A stretch of DNA of 64,000 nt from Peptococcaceae bacterium UBA7702 (GCA_002482535.1 DLGE01000007.1:184424-248423); one strand, 5' to 3'. Positions 24,640 to 33,411 are shown, numbered from the stretch's first letter. Notes: a model not told the origin generated them from the sequence alone. Numbers and translations: made by a program.

Positions 24640-26291
24640 AATTCAATAACATCCTCATCGTTAACGGCATTCAGGAAAACATGCCGTGAGAGACGGTTGG
24701 CCGAAGTCGTATAAAAGCTGTTGCCGGAGAAGAAACGGTTGGGAGTATCAGTGGTGACGATATCGCCGTCGAAAAACATCGAACAGCTATCACCATAGGC
24801 GGCACAGAATTCGATATCATGGGAGACCATGATCACGGAAACACCCTTTTCATTTAACTTTTTCAGAATGGAAGCCAGCTTGAATTTAAAATAATTGTCC
24901 AATCCTTTGGTGGGTTCATCTAAGAGCAAGATTTTCGGTTCGATGAGCAATACTTTGGCCAAGGCCGCCCGCTGTTGCTCGCCACCGCTGATGTCGTAAG
25001 GGTGCTGATCCAAAAGGTCGGTAATATCCACCAGTTCAGCCATTTCCCCGACGCGCCGCTCCTTTTCCTCTTCGCTCAGGGGTTCGCGGTTGAGCATTTC
25101 CAGCAGATCCTCTTTGACTGTTTTTTTTACAAAAAGAGCCTGTGGATTTTGGGGCAGCATCGCGAGGTTATGTTCAAACAGTTCATTTCCTTTGTATTTT
25201 CGGATATTTTTGCCGCGGATCACGATTTTGCCGCGGTAAGGCGTTAAAATCCCGGTGAGTAGTTTCAGCGTGGTGCTTTTGCCGGTGCCGTTGCCACCGA
25301 CAATACAAAAGATCTTGTTGGCGGGAATTTTTACGGACAGGCCCCGGACCACATCGGGACTGTTCTTTTCATAGCGAAACCAGATCTCCTTCATCTCCAC
25401 CACGGATTCGAGATCCTCCAGTTTTTTATCGTCGATGATGGCGCGTTCTTGGATTTCCGCACCGTCTACCAGTTCACTGAGCCAGTTGCGGCCTTCCCGT
25501 ACCGTCAGGGGACACTCGAGATCGTTTTCCACACCGGCATAAATCCGCATCGGCGAGGGCAAAGCGTGAAACATCGGGTTTTCGCCGTCTTGCAGGCTGC
25601 GCCCCACCGCCCGAGGGGTGTCGTTGGCAATGATTTTGCTTTTTTCCATGACGATCACCCGGTCGGCGTAGGGGAAAACATCCTCTAAGCGGTGTTCGGT
25701 GATGATCACTGTGGTGCCGACTTCCCGGTTGATTTTGCGGATCGTTTCCAGAAAATCCGAAGCGGCGATGGGATCCAACTGTGAGGTCGGCTCATCCAGC
25801 AAAAGCACCAGAGGCTGCATGGCCATGATGGAAGCCAAATTCAAAAGCTGCTTTTGACCGCCGGAGAGATCGTTGACATCCTTGTGGAACCAATCCTGAA
25901 TGCCGAAATAACTGGCCATCTCGGCGACTCTTAAACGGATCGTTTGGTTGTCCTCACCGAGGCTCTCCAGGCCGAAAGAAAGCTCATGCCACACCTTATC
26001 GGTGACGATCTGATTATCGGGATTCTGCAAAACATAGCCGATTTGAGAAGACTGGGCGCGAAAGTCCACTTCGTTTAAGGGAGTGCCGTAAAAGAGAATC
26101 TGCCCTTCTTTTTTGCCATGGGGCGCCAAAACCGGTTTCAAATGCCGCATCAGCGTACTTTTGCCGCAACCGGATCTGCCACAGAGCACGACAAATTCAC
26201 CCTGTTTTATTTTTAGGTCAATCTGCGTCAAAGCTTTCTTCTCCCTGCCGGGATAGGAAAAGCTCAGATCTTTGATTTCAAAACATGCCAT
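24612..26291 (-). CDS. ECF transporter fused ATPase (two ABC domains)
   Basis: A 559-residue fusion of two ABC ATPases. Domain 1: GRSGCGKS, LSGGQKQLLNLA, LLLDEPTSQLD. Domain 2: GGNGTGKS, ISGGEQQRAALAKVLL, ILLLDEPTKGLD. Both catalytic glutamates are intact, unlike the fused ATPase at 3119-4621. Start MACFEIKDLSF (26291) follows GGAGGATGTAAA and overlaps the end of ecfT by 28 bases. It energises the adjacent T and S subunits. Confidence 0.92.
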   Translation of the reverse strand: MACFEIKDLSFSYPGREKKALTQIDLKIKQGEFVVLCGRSGCGKSTLMRHLKPVLAPHGKKEGQILFYGTPLNEVDFRAQSSQIGYVLQNPDNQIVTDKVWHELSFGLESLGEDNQTIRLRVAEMASYFGIQDWFHKDVNDLSGGQKQLLNLASIMAMQPLVLLLDEPTSQLDPIAASDFLETIRKINREVGTTVIITEHRLEDVFPYADRVIVMEKSKIIANDTPRAVGRSLQDGENPMFHALPSPMRIYAGVENDLECPLTVREGRNWLSELVDGAEIQERAIIDDKKLEDLESVVEMKEIWFRYEKNSPDVVRGLSVKIPANKIFCIVGGNGTGKSTTLKLLTGILTPYRGKIVIRGKNIRKYKGNELFEHNLAMLPQNPQALFVKKTVKEDLLEMLNREPLSEEEKERRVGEMAELVDITDLLDQHPYDISGGEQQRAALAKVLLIEPKILLLDEPTKGLDNYFKFKLASILKKLNEKGVSVIMVSHDIEFCAAYGDSCSMFFDGDIVTTDTPNRFFSGNSFYTTSANRLSRHVFLNAVNDEDVIELCKRNLTTR

Positions 26292-27154
26292 TTTACATCC
26301 TCCACGACATCGAGTAACAGCGGCAAAAAGCAAAGGAAGGAGAAGACGAGATAATCCAATACCGCCCAAAGAGTGGCATCATTCATCTGTACCATAGGAT
26401 AATAGTAGATAAAAACATCGCCGGTAACCACGGGGAGAAAAACAATCACCAGCATCAGCAGAAGGGTCACGGTGAGGACTTTGTCCCTGGTATCAAAGCG
26501 GAAAAAAGAGTAGCTGGTGCGTCCGGCCAAGCCGTAACCCCTGGAACGCATGGAATCCGCCGTTTCAATGCCGTTTTCCAAAGCCCAGGTCACTAAAATC
26601 GAAAGAATCCGGAATCCGTTATGAATACGCTGCCGGCGGGTCCCCTGATGTAAGTCGCGGCCGATGCATTTCTGTCCGTTGGAAATAATTTTGAGCTGGG
26701 CCTTAAAACTCGGCACAAAGCGCAGCACCATGGAAAAAACCAGGGAGATGGCGGGAATTATGCGGCCGAAAAGATAGATGAATTTATCCGAGGTCATGAT
26801 CGCGTTATAGCAGGAAAACCACAAAATTACCCCGATAAACATGACTGCCGAGGCCAAACCGTAAAGGATCGATTCCAAGGTCAGGGGATTGCCGTTCCAA
26901 AAATAGGTCAGGATCGTCATACCCTCATGGTTGAAAAGAGGATTTAACACCGTGGCCAAAATCAGCATGGGCAGGGCAATCAAAAAATTAAATTTCAGAC
27001 CCCGCATACCGTTGAGATAAATGGAATAGGCAAAGGCCGCAAAAAAAGAAATACCAAGGTAATACGGTTGCAGAAAGCACATCGTAAAAAGCATGACGAT
27101 GGTAAAAAAAGCAAAATTGATGATGGGATGGCAACCGGAAAACATGTCCTTCAT
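26264..27154 (-). CDS. ecfT: ECF transporter transmembrane (T) subunit
   Basis: A 296-residue membrane protein of the EcfT family with six or so hydrophobic helices and the coupling motif SMRSRGYGLAGRTSY. The conserved N-terminal segment HPIINFAFFTIVMLFTM is typical of this subfamily. It is the first gene of the operon behind cobalamin riboswitch 3, so the operon order is T, fused A, S, TIM-barrel protein. Confidence 0.9.
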   Translation of the reverse strand: MKDMFSGCHPIINFAFFTIVMLFTMCFLQPYYLGISFFAAFAYSIYLNGMRGLKFNFLIALPMLILATVLNPLFNHEGMTILTYFWNGNPLTLESILYGLASAVMFIGVILWFSCYNAIMTSDKFIYLFGRIIPAISLVFSMVLRFVPSFKAQLKIISNGQKCIGRDLHQGTRRQRIHNGFRILSILVTWALENGIETADSMRSRGYGLAGRTSYSFFRFDTRDKVLTVTLLLMLVIVFLPVVTGDVFIYYYPMVQMNDATLWAVLDYLVFSFLCFLPLLLDVVEDVKWHVLKSKI

Positions 27155-27176
27155 CGTAATCTGTACCCTTCCAAAT

Positions 27177-27200
27177 AAAAAAGGCTCTATTTCAGAGCCT
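27177..27200 (-). terminator. Intrinsic terminator of cobalamin riboswitch 3
   Basis: Minus-strand AGGCTCT / AGAGCCT hairpin followed by six T, 23 bases before the ecfT start. Confidence 0.85.
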
Positions 27201-27251
27201 AACGATTTTTTAAAAAACCGCCGAACCTCTGCACACGGAAGTATTCGACGA

Positions 27252-27397
27252 ATCTCTGTAACAAGTATCCTGGCTGAGTTTCATCACGTTTACCGCCTTC
27301 CCGGTTTCCCAGTGGCATCAGGGCAAACGCTCCACAACACAGTGACCGTTCCGCTGAGGATTGTTACCTCATTCCTTGTTTTTCACAGAGTTACAGT
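27252..27397 (-). promoter_or_regulatory. Cobalamin riboswitch 3
   Basis: Minus strand contains AAGGAATGAGGTAACAATCC, GCGGAACGGTCACTGT, GCCACTGGGAAACCGGGAAGG and the 3' hallmark ACTCAGCCAGGATACTTGTT, whose end pairs with AACAAG at the 5' side. All core aptamer elements are present. It controls the second ECF operon through the following terminator. Confidence 0.94.
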
Positions 27398-27473
27398 CTA
27401 TTTTCGATCTCATTCATTATACAAACCTCTTCCCTACTTGTCAAACTTTTTTGTAGAATAAAGGCGTAAAAAT

Positions 27474-27555
27474 AGCGCGGCGTACACCGCGCTCAGGCAG
27501 TCGACAGAGTCTGCCATCCTGTAGACCAAAACCCGCTTGCGCGCATTTTGTCTAC
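27474..27555 (-). terminator. Three consecutive hairpins after yggT, the last terminator-like
   Basis: Minus strand: GTAGACAAAA / TTTTGGTCTAC (27521-27555, starting at the yggT stop codon), GGCAG / CTGCC (27496-27515) and AGCGCGG / CCGCGCT (27474-27493) followed by ATTTTTA. The third is the likely terminator of the proC-yggT unit. Confidence 0.6.
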
Positions 27556-27821
27556 AGTATGTTAAAGATCAACATTAAGACGACCTTGCGCAGGAGAATC
27601 AGCAAAAACATCAAGATCATCGGCGAGAAATCCAGCATCATGCCTTTGGGCATAAAACGGCGAATCGGCGCCAGCAGCGGTTCCGTCAGAGAAAAAACGA
27701 ACTGATAGATTTTGCCGTAAGGATTCATGCGAATCCAGGATAAGAGCACACGGGCAAGGACGATGAAGAGATAGACTTCAAAAGCAATATTGACAACGTA
27801 GGCGATAAACGATGGGTTCAT
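27552..27821 (-). CDS. YggT family membrane protein
   Basis: An 89-residue membrane protein with two hydrophobic segments and the conserved ARVLLSWIRMNPYGKIYQFVFSLTEPLLAPIRRFMP, diagnostic of the YggT family. Its start overlaps the proC stop codon (ATGA). Members are encoded beside sepF in Gram-positive division clusters and are thought to help divisome or envelope functions. The stop is TAG. Confidence 0.93.
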   Translation of the reverse strand: MNPSFIAYVVNIAFEVYLFIVLARVLLSWIRMNPYGKIYQFVFSLTEPLLAPIRRFMPKGMMLDFSPMILMFLLILLRKVVLMLIFNIL

Positions 27822-28633
27822 GTTTGTCCTCCCTTTCCTTTGCCCATTTCTTCCCCGCGGCGGTAGGCCGCGGCCACCGCCTCTATGACATCACTCCTGA
27901 AACCGCCGGCCTCTAAAACACGAACGCCTTCGATGGTGGTGCCGGCGGGACTCAACACCTGATCCCGTAAAACCGAGGCGCTTTCCCCAGTTTCCTGGAT
28001 CATCTTCGCCGCGCCCAGCATCGTTTGGGCCGTTAGGGCCAAAGCAAGCTCTTTCGGCAGGCCGGTCTCAATACCTCCCAGCATCATGGCTTCGGCCATG
28101 GTATAGAAAAACGCGGGGCCGCTACCGGAAAGGGCCATGGCGCCGTTCATATTCTTTTCGGGGATCTCCTTGACCAAACCGAGGAGAGAGAGCAAACCGC
28201 TGATCTGCTCTTTTTCCACTACTGTCACATTTTCGTTGGCGGTCAGCAGGCATACGCCTTCCCCCACGGCCATGGCCGTGTTGGGCATCAGTCGAATCAC
28301 TTTCGCGCCTTGGGGCAAGGTTTCGCCGAGGGTCGCTAAAGTCACCCCCGCCATAATGGATAAAAGCAGGGTCCCTTCCTGATAAGCGGCGGCGATTTCC
28401 CCGGCGATGGTCGGATATACCTGGGGCTTCACCGCGATAACCGTGGCGTTCGCCTGGCGTAAAACCGCGGCGATGCTTGTTTCGGTTGCCGCACCGCAAC
28501 GCTGGGCCACAGCGGTGCTACGGCTTTGGTCCAAATCAAAAAAGAGGCACTTGGTATCTGCCGATCTTTCTTTCAAGCCGCCCATGATGGCACTCCCCAT
28601 CTGGCCAGCGCCCAGAAATCCCAAAGAATACAT
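27818..28633 (-). CDS. proC: Pyrroline-5-carboxylate reductase
   Basis: A 271-residue NAD(P)H-dependent enzyme that completes proline synthesis. Features: N-terminal Rossmann motif GFLGAGQMGSAIMGG; IAVKPQVYP; VIRLMPNTAMAVGEGV; the C-terminal signature ALTAQTMLGAAKMIQETGESASVLRDQVLSPAGTTIEGVRVLE. Length is normal. It lies between sepF and yggT, a common clostridial order. Confidence 0.95.
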   Translation of the reverse strand: MYSLGFLGAGQMGSAIMGGLKERSADTKCLFFDLDQSRSTAVAQRCGAATETSIAAVLRQANATVIAVKPQVYPTIAGEIAAAYQEGTLLLSIMAGVTLATLGETLPQGAKVIRLMPNTAMAVGEGVCLLTANENVTVVEKEQISGLLSLLGLVKEIPEKNMNGAMALSGSGPAFFYTMAEAMMLGGIETGLPKELALALTAQTMLGAAKMIQETGESASVLRDQVLSPAGTTIEGVRVLEAGGFRSDVIEAVAAAYRRGEEMGKGKGGQT

Positions 28634-28672
28634 AAAAGCACCTCTCTTTACTCTGTTTATTCAATTATGGAA

Positions 28673-29188
28673 TTAAAACGCAAAATAACTTTCCGTATCT
28701 TTGATTTCCTCAATGCGGCCGATCAGATCAACGCTACCCACGGCAAAGATATAAGTGCAATGGGAAATTTTCTGAATATGCCCGTCCTGGGCAAAGGTCG
28801 TGCCGCTCAAGAAGTCGATGGTTCTCTGGGCTTCGGCCTTTTCCATATCCTCAAAATTGATGATCACAGAGCGGCTCTGTTTCAGATTTTCCGCGATCCG
28901 CTTCACTTCGGAGAATCTTTTTGCTTTGACCAGAATCAGGCGGGCCGGTGCCGTATGGGGCCGTTCTTCTTCGTAGCTGGTATCAAAATAGGAGTCTTCC
29001 TGTTCGTCACGGAGATAACTTCTCCGTGTATGATCTCTGCGGTCTTTTTTGAAATAGCCCATGAAGTTCGAAGGTTCCCTTCTATCGTTGGCCCCTTCTT
29101 CCCATTCATCCTCTTCAAAATACTCTTCTTCATCATAGCGATCGCCGGGCGTACCCATAATGAAGTTTTTGATCGCATCCAGTGCCAT
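28673..29188 (-). CDS. sepF: Cell division protein SepF
   Basis: A 171-residue cytoplasmic protein. An N-terminal amphipathic helix (MALDAIKNFIMG) for membrane contact is followed by an acidic, charged linker (about 15-75) and the DUF552 domain (about 80-170, RSVIINFEDMEKAEAQRTIDFLSGTTFAQDGHIQKI). SepF bundles FtsZ and anchors it to the membrane. Start 29188 follows GGAGGTAGAGA; the longer in-frame extension overlaps yggS and lacks a site. Confidence 0.94.
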   Translation of the reverse strand: MALDAIKNFIMGTPGDRYDEEEYFEEDEWEEGANDRREPSNFMGYFKKDRRDHTRRSYLRDEQEDSYFDTSYEEERPHTAPARLILVKAKRFSEVKRIAENLKQSRSVIINFEDMEKAEAQRTIDFLSGTTFAQDGHIQKISHCTYIFAVGSVDLIGRIEEIKDTESYFAF

Positions 29189-29205
29189 TTCTCTACCTCC
29201 TGTTT

Positions 29206-29895
29206 TTAAGAGCGTGAACCAAAAATAGTCGTCCCCACTCTTACCATGGTGGCGCCTTCGCACACCGCTAACGGGTAATCAGCGCTCATGCCCATGGACA
29301 GTTCTCTCATTTTCACCGCAGGCAGAGCTATTGCATTTAATTTTTCTTTCAGTTGTCTCAGTTCCCTAAATACGCTGCGAATCCTCTCTTCCTCTGCGGC
29401 GTAGGGTCCGATGGTCATCAGCCCTTCCACGGCGATATGGGGAAAATGGATCATCTCTTTGATAAAATCTTCCGCGTCTTCCTTTTTCAGACCAAACTTC
29501 GTATCTTCATCGGCGATGTTCACCTGCACGAGGCAGGGAATCACCCGGTCGATGGCGGCGGCTCTTTTTTCGATCTCCGCGGCCAGCCGGAGGCTGTCCA
29601 AGGAATGGATCATAGAAACCTTGTCCGCAATGTACTTCACTTTGTTGGTCTGCAAATGTCCGATCAGATGCCAACGGACATCAGCGGGAAACAACGGGAA
29701 TTTTTCAAGAATCTCCTGGACTCTGTTTTCTCCGAGATCCCGGAGGCCGTAATCTACGGCAGCCTTGATTTTATCCGTACCCAGGGTCTTTGTGACAGCA
29801 ATCAATTTCACGTTCGGTGCGGCAAATTCGGGATAATCCACCGCAGTCTGCGCTATTTTATCTTGCACATACCTAATATTACCAGCAATTGACAA
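29206..29895 (-). CDS. YggS family pyridoxal-phosphate homeostasis protein
   Basis: A PLP-binding single-domain TIM-barrel protein of about 229 residues: KLIAVTKTLGTDKIKAAVDYGLRDLGENRVQE includes the PLP lysine, and WHLIGHLQTNKVKYI, ELSMGMSADYPLAVCEGATMVRVGTTIFGSR are the hallmark segments. It balances free PLP and amino acid pools. No ATG fits the N-terminus. TTG 29895, giving MSIAGNIRYVQDKI, matches the family start; TTG 29904 is the alternative. It is followed by sepF in the same direction. Confidence 0.93.
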   Translation of the reverse strand: MSIAGNIRYVQDKIAQTAVDYPEFAAPNVKLIAVTKTLGTDKIKAAVDYGLRDLGENRVQEILEKFPLFPADVRWHLIGHLQTNKVKYIADKVSMIHSLDSLRLAAEIEKRAAAIDRVIPCLVQVNIADEDTKFGLKKEDAEDFIKEMIHFPHIAVEGLMTIGPYAAEEERIRSVFRELRQLKEKLNAIALPAVKMRELSMGMSADYPLAVCEGATMVRVGTTIFGSRS

Positions 29896-29959
29896 AGAAA
29901 TCAACTCTTTTTCGCATTTTATCCCATTATACTACGTTTCCCGTAAAATGCAAATGAAA

Positions 29960-30844
29960 TCAATCGGCGTCACATAAGATACAAGAGCCTGCCTCAATTC
30001 CTTCCACAAGCACTTTGGTATCTTCTTTCGCCAAAACCGCAACAGGATAAAAACGAAGATTCCCGCGGCTGAGACAATAAACGCCGGTCTCCCCATGACG
30101 TTGCGTCACCGCTGAGGCCGAAATGATCACTCCTTCCTCTTTGGAGAGAATACAGTCTGCCGTCACCTCCCTGCTTTTGAAGTAATCATCATGGGGAGAA
30201 AGGGCCAACAAGCCGTAGCGTTCTTCACCGTACTGTTTGGTAAAAACCACCTCCGCTTCGGTTTCCCTGCCCAAAAGGCTCAAGGAAACCGTTTTTTCAG
30301 TAAGACAAACATCCTTCAGGGCCAGCAGCAAATAAACCTTTTGTTTGTTATCCATCACCTTAAAGCAGGGATCTCCCTGATGACGAAAGGAAGTTACCTG
30401 GGTTTTTGGTTTTTGATAGGCACTGAAAACGGCGCTCAAATCGAGGTCTTCCAGATGGTCTACGCTGAGCACGGTTTCCCAGCCATCCACTGTCGGCGAA
30501 AAAATGCCGGCGGCAGGAGATACCATGGTCTTTACGGGATGGGTATTGATGTCGTTGAGCAATTTCAGTTCACCGGCGCTTTCGCCGGCAGAGATCTTGT
30601 CCCCTGCACAAAAATCAGTGGAAAAAGTCCCTGCCGCGGCGGCGGTGACCACTGTTTCTTCATAGAGAAAGAGCCCGGAAAAGGTTTCCGTGGCCGCAAT
30701 CACCCCGGTTTCCGCTATCATGTAGGCGCTTTCCCCCTGTTTTTCGCCACCGCTGAGCAAAACCGCACAAAGAAAGGCGGCGGCCAATAACAGGAAAACC
30801 GGAAACCGACGGTATGTTTTATGATGCTTCCGTTTTTTTGCCAA
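29960..30844 (-). CDS. HlyD-like membrane-anchored protein
   Basis: A 294-residue protein with a basic N-terminus (MAKKRKHHKTYRR), one transmembrane segment (about 16-35) and an extracytoplasmic part rich in beta strands. The short lipoyl-like segment TAAAAGTFSTDFCAGDKISAGESAGELK and the end VLVEGIEAGSCILCDAD resemble the HlyD-like proteins that commonly sit between pgeF and yggS in Clostridia. It starts directly at the pgeF stop codon. The function is unknown; a role in envelope or division is suggested only by neighbours. Confidence 0.78.
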   Translation of the reverse strand: MAKKRKHHKTYRRFPVFLLLAAAFLCAVLLSGGEKQGESAYMIAETGVIAATETFSGLFLYEETVVTAAAAGTFSTDFCAGDKISAGESAGELKLLNDINTHPVKTMVSPAAGIFSPTVDGWETVLSVDHLEDLDLSAVFSAYQKPKTQVTSFRHQGDPCFKVMDNKQKVYLLLALKDVCLTEKTVSLSLLGRETEAEVVFTKQYGEERYGLLALSPHDDYFKSREVTADCILSKEEGVIISASAVTQRHGETGVYCLSRGNLRFYPVAVLAKEDTKVLVEGIEAGSCILCDAD

Positions 30845-31654
30845 TCAAATCAACGCTCCCCACAGTCCGTGGCGGCCTGTCTTCCCCGCCCCTTTCCTGT
30901 AGGAAAAGAAAAGATCATCATGGCAGGCGGTACAAAGCCCCAACACGGAGATATTTTCCCTTTTTACACCGGCCTTTTGCAGCAAAGCTACATTGGCCTT
31001 TTCATTATTAAAACGGTATTTCCCCTTCTCTCCGGCGGAAAACCATGGATCAGAATCGGGGTAGCGCTCTAAAAAGCGCTGATAAAAGTCTGCGTCCACC
31101 TGGTAACAACAGGGACCGATGGCGGCGCCGGTGGCGCACCAGAGTTCCTCCGGCTCAAAATCCCATTTTGCCCCCATGGCCCCAATGAGCGCGGCGCCGA
31201 TGTTGCGATACGTCCCTTGCCAACCGGCATGGGCCAACCCCAACAGTTTTAACGTGGGATGAAACACCGCGAGAGGAAGGCAGTCGGCGTAAAATGTGGC
31301 CAGCACCAAATCCCGTTCCGCGGTGAAAAGTCCGTCGGTATCGTCAATGGCGCTCTCGTAATCGGAAAAGCCCCGGCCTCCAAAGGAAGCGTCAACATAG
31401 AGCACCCCGTCACCGTGGACTTGTTTCGCGGTGACAAAAGCCCCTTCCCGCCAACGGTTGGCGTCTAACAGCAACCGCCGGTTGGCAATCACCGCAGAGG
31501 AATCGTCTCCGACGTGGAGACCGAGATTCAGCCCCTCGTAAGGGGCTTCGGAAACGCCCCCTACCCGCGTCGTCATGATCACTTGCGCGCCCTGGGCAGC
31601 CCACTCCGGCAAAGTATAATAAATCACATTTCCTTTTTCAACTCTTTCCCACAT
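30845..31654 (-). CDS. pgeF: Peptidoglycan editing factor PgeF (multicopper oxidase/laccase-domain protein)
   Basis: A 269-residue DUF152 protein of the YfiH/YlmD type. Metal ligands are seen in HVGDDSSAVIANRRLL, TAKQVHGDGVLYV, ATFYADCLPLAVFHP, GLAHAGWQGTYRNI and GPCCYQVD. Relatives hydrolyse mis-incorporated peptidoglycan precursors or act as purine nucleosidases. Start MWERVEKG (31654) follows AAAGGAGCGTTT. It opens the division-cluster operon (pgeF, HlyD-like, yggS, sepF, proC, yggT). Confidence 0.92.
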   Translation of the reverse strand: MWERVEKGNVIYYTLPEWAAQGAQVIMTTRVGGVSEAPYEGLNLGLHVGDDSSAVIANRRLLLDANRWREGAFVTAKQVHGDGVLYVDASFGGRGFSDYESAIDDTDGLFTAERDLVLATFYADCLPLAVFHPTLKLLGLAHAGWQGTYRNIGAALIGAMGAKWDFEPEELWCATGAAIGPCCYQVDADFYQRFLERYPDSDPWFSAGEKGKYRFNNEKANVALLQKAGVKRENISVLGLCTACHDDLFFSYRKGAGKTGRHGLWGALI

Positions 31655-31828
31655 AAACGCTCCTTTCAGCCATATTATAGCTTGTACAGGGGTAATTGAC
31701 AAGGAACAAAGAATGAAGAAACGATAGAAATCGTAAGGGAAGAAAACGCCGTTTTGCTGTTCTATATTGCGGTTTTTATCGTTTCACTGTATAATAAAAA
31801 GAACCATCAAAGGAGTAATCTCTCGCTT

Positions 31829-32371
31829 ATGACCGATCTTGATATTGGTATCCTCTATTGGCTCCAGGATCATGTTGTCTGTTCCTTTTTAACACCGCTG
31901 ATGAAAACCGTCACAACCATGGGGAACGGTGGTATCTTTTGGATTCTCATGTGTTTGATTCTGATGATCCCCAAATCCACCCGAAAAATCGGCATGATCG
32001 CCGCCTTATCCTTGGCCTTCGTTGCCATTTTCAACAACCTGATCCTCAAAAACATTGTGGCGCGGCCCCGGCCTTTCACTTACGCCGACATTGAATTACT
32101 GATTGCCGCCCCAAAAGGTTATTCTTTCCCTTCGGGGCACGCGGCGTCCTCCTTCGCCACGGCCACCGCGGTTTTCTTGGGGAACAAAAGGGTCGGCGCC
32201 ATCGCCTTGGTTCTTGCGGCTCTCGTCGCCTTTTCCCGTATGTATTTTTTTGTTCATTTTCCTTCCGACGTCCTCGTCGGCTCCCTTGAAGGGATTCTCG
32301 CCGCCATCGTCATCAGCAAAATCGTCGATTACGCCATGAAAAAGCAGGATTCCACTTCGGGCAAACTATAG
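31829..32371 (+). CDS. PAP2-family membrane phosphatase
   Basis: A 180-residue membrane protein with the three PAP2 motifs: KNIVARPRP, PSGHAAS and SRMYFFVHFPSDVLVG. Bacterial members dephosphorylate undecaprenyl pyrophosphate or phosphatidylglycerol phosphate on the outer membrane face. Start MTDLDIGILYW; AAAGGAG lies 13 bases upstream, a long spacing. The gene ends in TAG and its last 43 bases overlap the convergent carbonic anhydrase-like gene. Confidence 0.92.
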   Translation: MTDLDIGILYWLQDHVVCSFLTPLMKTVTTMGNGGIFWILMCLILMIPKSTRKIGMIAALSLAFVAIFNNLILKNIVARPRPFTYADIELLIAAPKGYSFPSGHAASSFATATAVFLGNKRVGAIALVLAALVAFSRMYFFVHFPSDVLVGSLEGILAAIVISKIVDYAMKKQDSTSGKL

Positions 32372-32919
32372 GAAAGGGCCTCTTCACCTTTGAGGCCGTT
32401 ATAATTCGTCAAAAATAGCCGTCCCGTTTCGTCGCAGTACAAGCCAACCACTGTCAGCTTTCCCCTTTTGACCAGATCGCCGTAGCGGGCCAAAGCCGCG
32501 GCGACTTCCGCGTCAATATGTTCCAAGGTACGTTGAGGCTCTTTTTTGGTCTTCTCGCGAAAACCGGCGGCGATATGCTCATAAAGAGCCTTTTCCTCAT
32601 CGGTGGCTTGCTCCGCCCTGACCGCCCGCTGCAACGCCTCACAGCCCTCATGACCCATGACACATAACAAAGGCAAATTCAACCGGCGGACGGCGTAATC
32701 CAAGGTCGCCTCGTTGGTCATGACGGTGGCGCCAAAGCTCTCCACGCTGTAAATATCCTCTTTTCTAAGCTCCAGCAAACGCATACTTTGAGGGCAGGAT
32801 AAGAGAATCAGTTTAGGCGCTTTCTCCTTGCTTGCTTTGGCTTCTTTTTCTTTTACCCCGGCACTTTCCGGATTGTTTTCCGTTAAGAACGTATTTAAGG
32901 TTTTGATGGCTTTTTTCAT
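32329..32919 (-). CDS. Degenerate beta-carbonic anhydrase-like protein
   Basis: A 196-residue cytoplasmic protein with the beta-carbonic anhydrase core (about 35-195). The zinc ligands Cys42, His90 and Cys93 are kept (LLSCPQSMR and VMGHEGCEAL), as are GATVMTNEATLDYAV and KLTVVGLYCDETGRL. The catalytic Asp-Arg pair that follows the first cysteine in true enzymes (CxDxR) is absent: the sequence is CPQSMR. It may bind zinc without normal CO2 hydration. About 30 lysine/glutamate-rich residues precede the fold. Start 32919 follows AAAGGAG. Confidence 0.82.
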   Translation of the reverse strand: MKKAIKTLNTFLTENNPESAGVKEKEAKASKEKAPKLILLSCPQSMRLLELRKEDIYSVESFGATVMTNEATLDYAVRRLNLPLLCVMGHEGCEALQRAVRAEQATDEEKALYEHIAAGFREKTKKEPQRTLEHIDAEVAAALARYGDLVKRGKLTVVGLYCDETGRLFLTNYNGLKGEEALSYSLPEVESCFFMA

Positions 32920-33025
32920 CTGCGCTCTCCTTTGTTCCATACCACAAATTTCCACATAAAATCCCTCTTTTCCTGCAAAAATCGGAAAATTGCATGATTT
33001 TGCAATCACTGATTAAGATTTTCCC

Positions 33026-33054
33026 TTTACAAAAACAGCATACCCCTTTATACT
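33026..33054 (+). promoter_or_regulatory. Sigma-A type promoter of the DUF1858 gene
   Basis: TTTACA, 17 bases, TATACT, about 50 bases before the ATG, with AGGAGG-like ACGGAGGA between. Confidence 0.65.
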
Positions 33055-33104
33055 TAGGGAATACTGAATATAAAACTTTATTGTAGAAATACGGAGGATA
33101 TTTT

Positions 33105-33353
33105 ATGATTACAAAAGAGATGAGTATCGGCGAAATCGTCGAAAAATACCCCAACACCGTTGACATTTTCAAAAATTTCGGCATGGGCTGCCTTGGCTGC
33201 GCCATCGCCCACTTTGAAACATTGGAAGAAGGCGTGACGGCCCACGGCATCGACCTTGACGAAATCCTCGGCGCGTTGTGCATGGCCGCCACGAATTACG
33301 AAAATGAACAGGCCTGCCAATGCCATTGCGGCTGCGGACAGCACAAACATTAG
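33105..33353 (+). CDS. DUF1858 domain protein with cysteine/histidine tail
   Basis: An 82-residue protein. The DUF1858 domain (1-60: MITKEMSIGEIVEKYPNTVDIFKNFGMGCLGCAIAHFETLEEGVTAHGIDLDEIL) has the two conserved cysteines spaced CLGC, often linked to redox or hybrid-cluster proteins and iron-sulfur repair. The tail CQCHCGCGQHKH is rich in cysteine and histidine and may bind metal. It ends in TAG, just before a terminator, and lies upstream of the korDABC operon. Confidence 0.9.
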   Translation: MITKEMSIGEIVEKYPNTVDIFKNFGMGCLGCAIAHFETLEEGVTAHGIDLDEILGALCMAATNYENEQACQCHCGCGQHKH

Positions 33354-33361
33354 GGTCAAAG

Positions 33362-33389
33362 AAAAACGGGCATTGCGCCCGTTTTTTAT
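33362..33389 (+). terminator. Terminator after the DUF1858 gene
   Basis: ACGGGC / GCCCGT hairpin followed by six T, immediately before the ribosome site of the ferredoxin gene. Confidence 0.8.
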
Positions 33390-33411
33390 AAGGAAAGGAT
33401 GATGATGAGAT

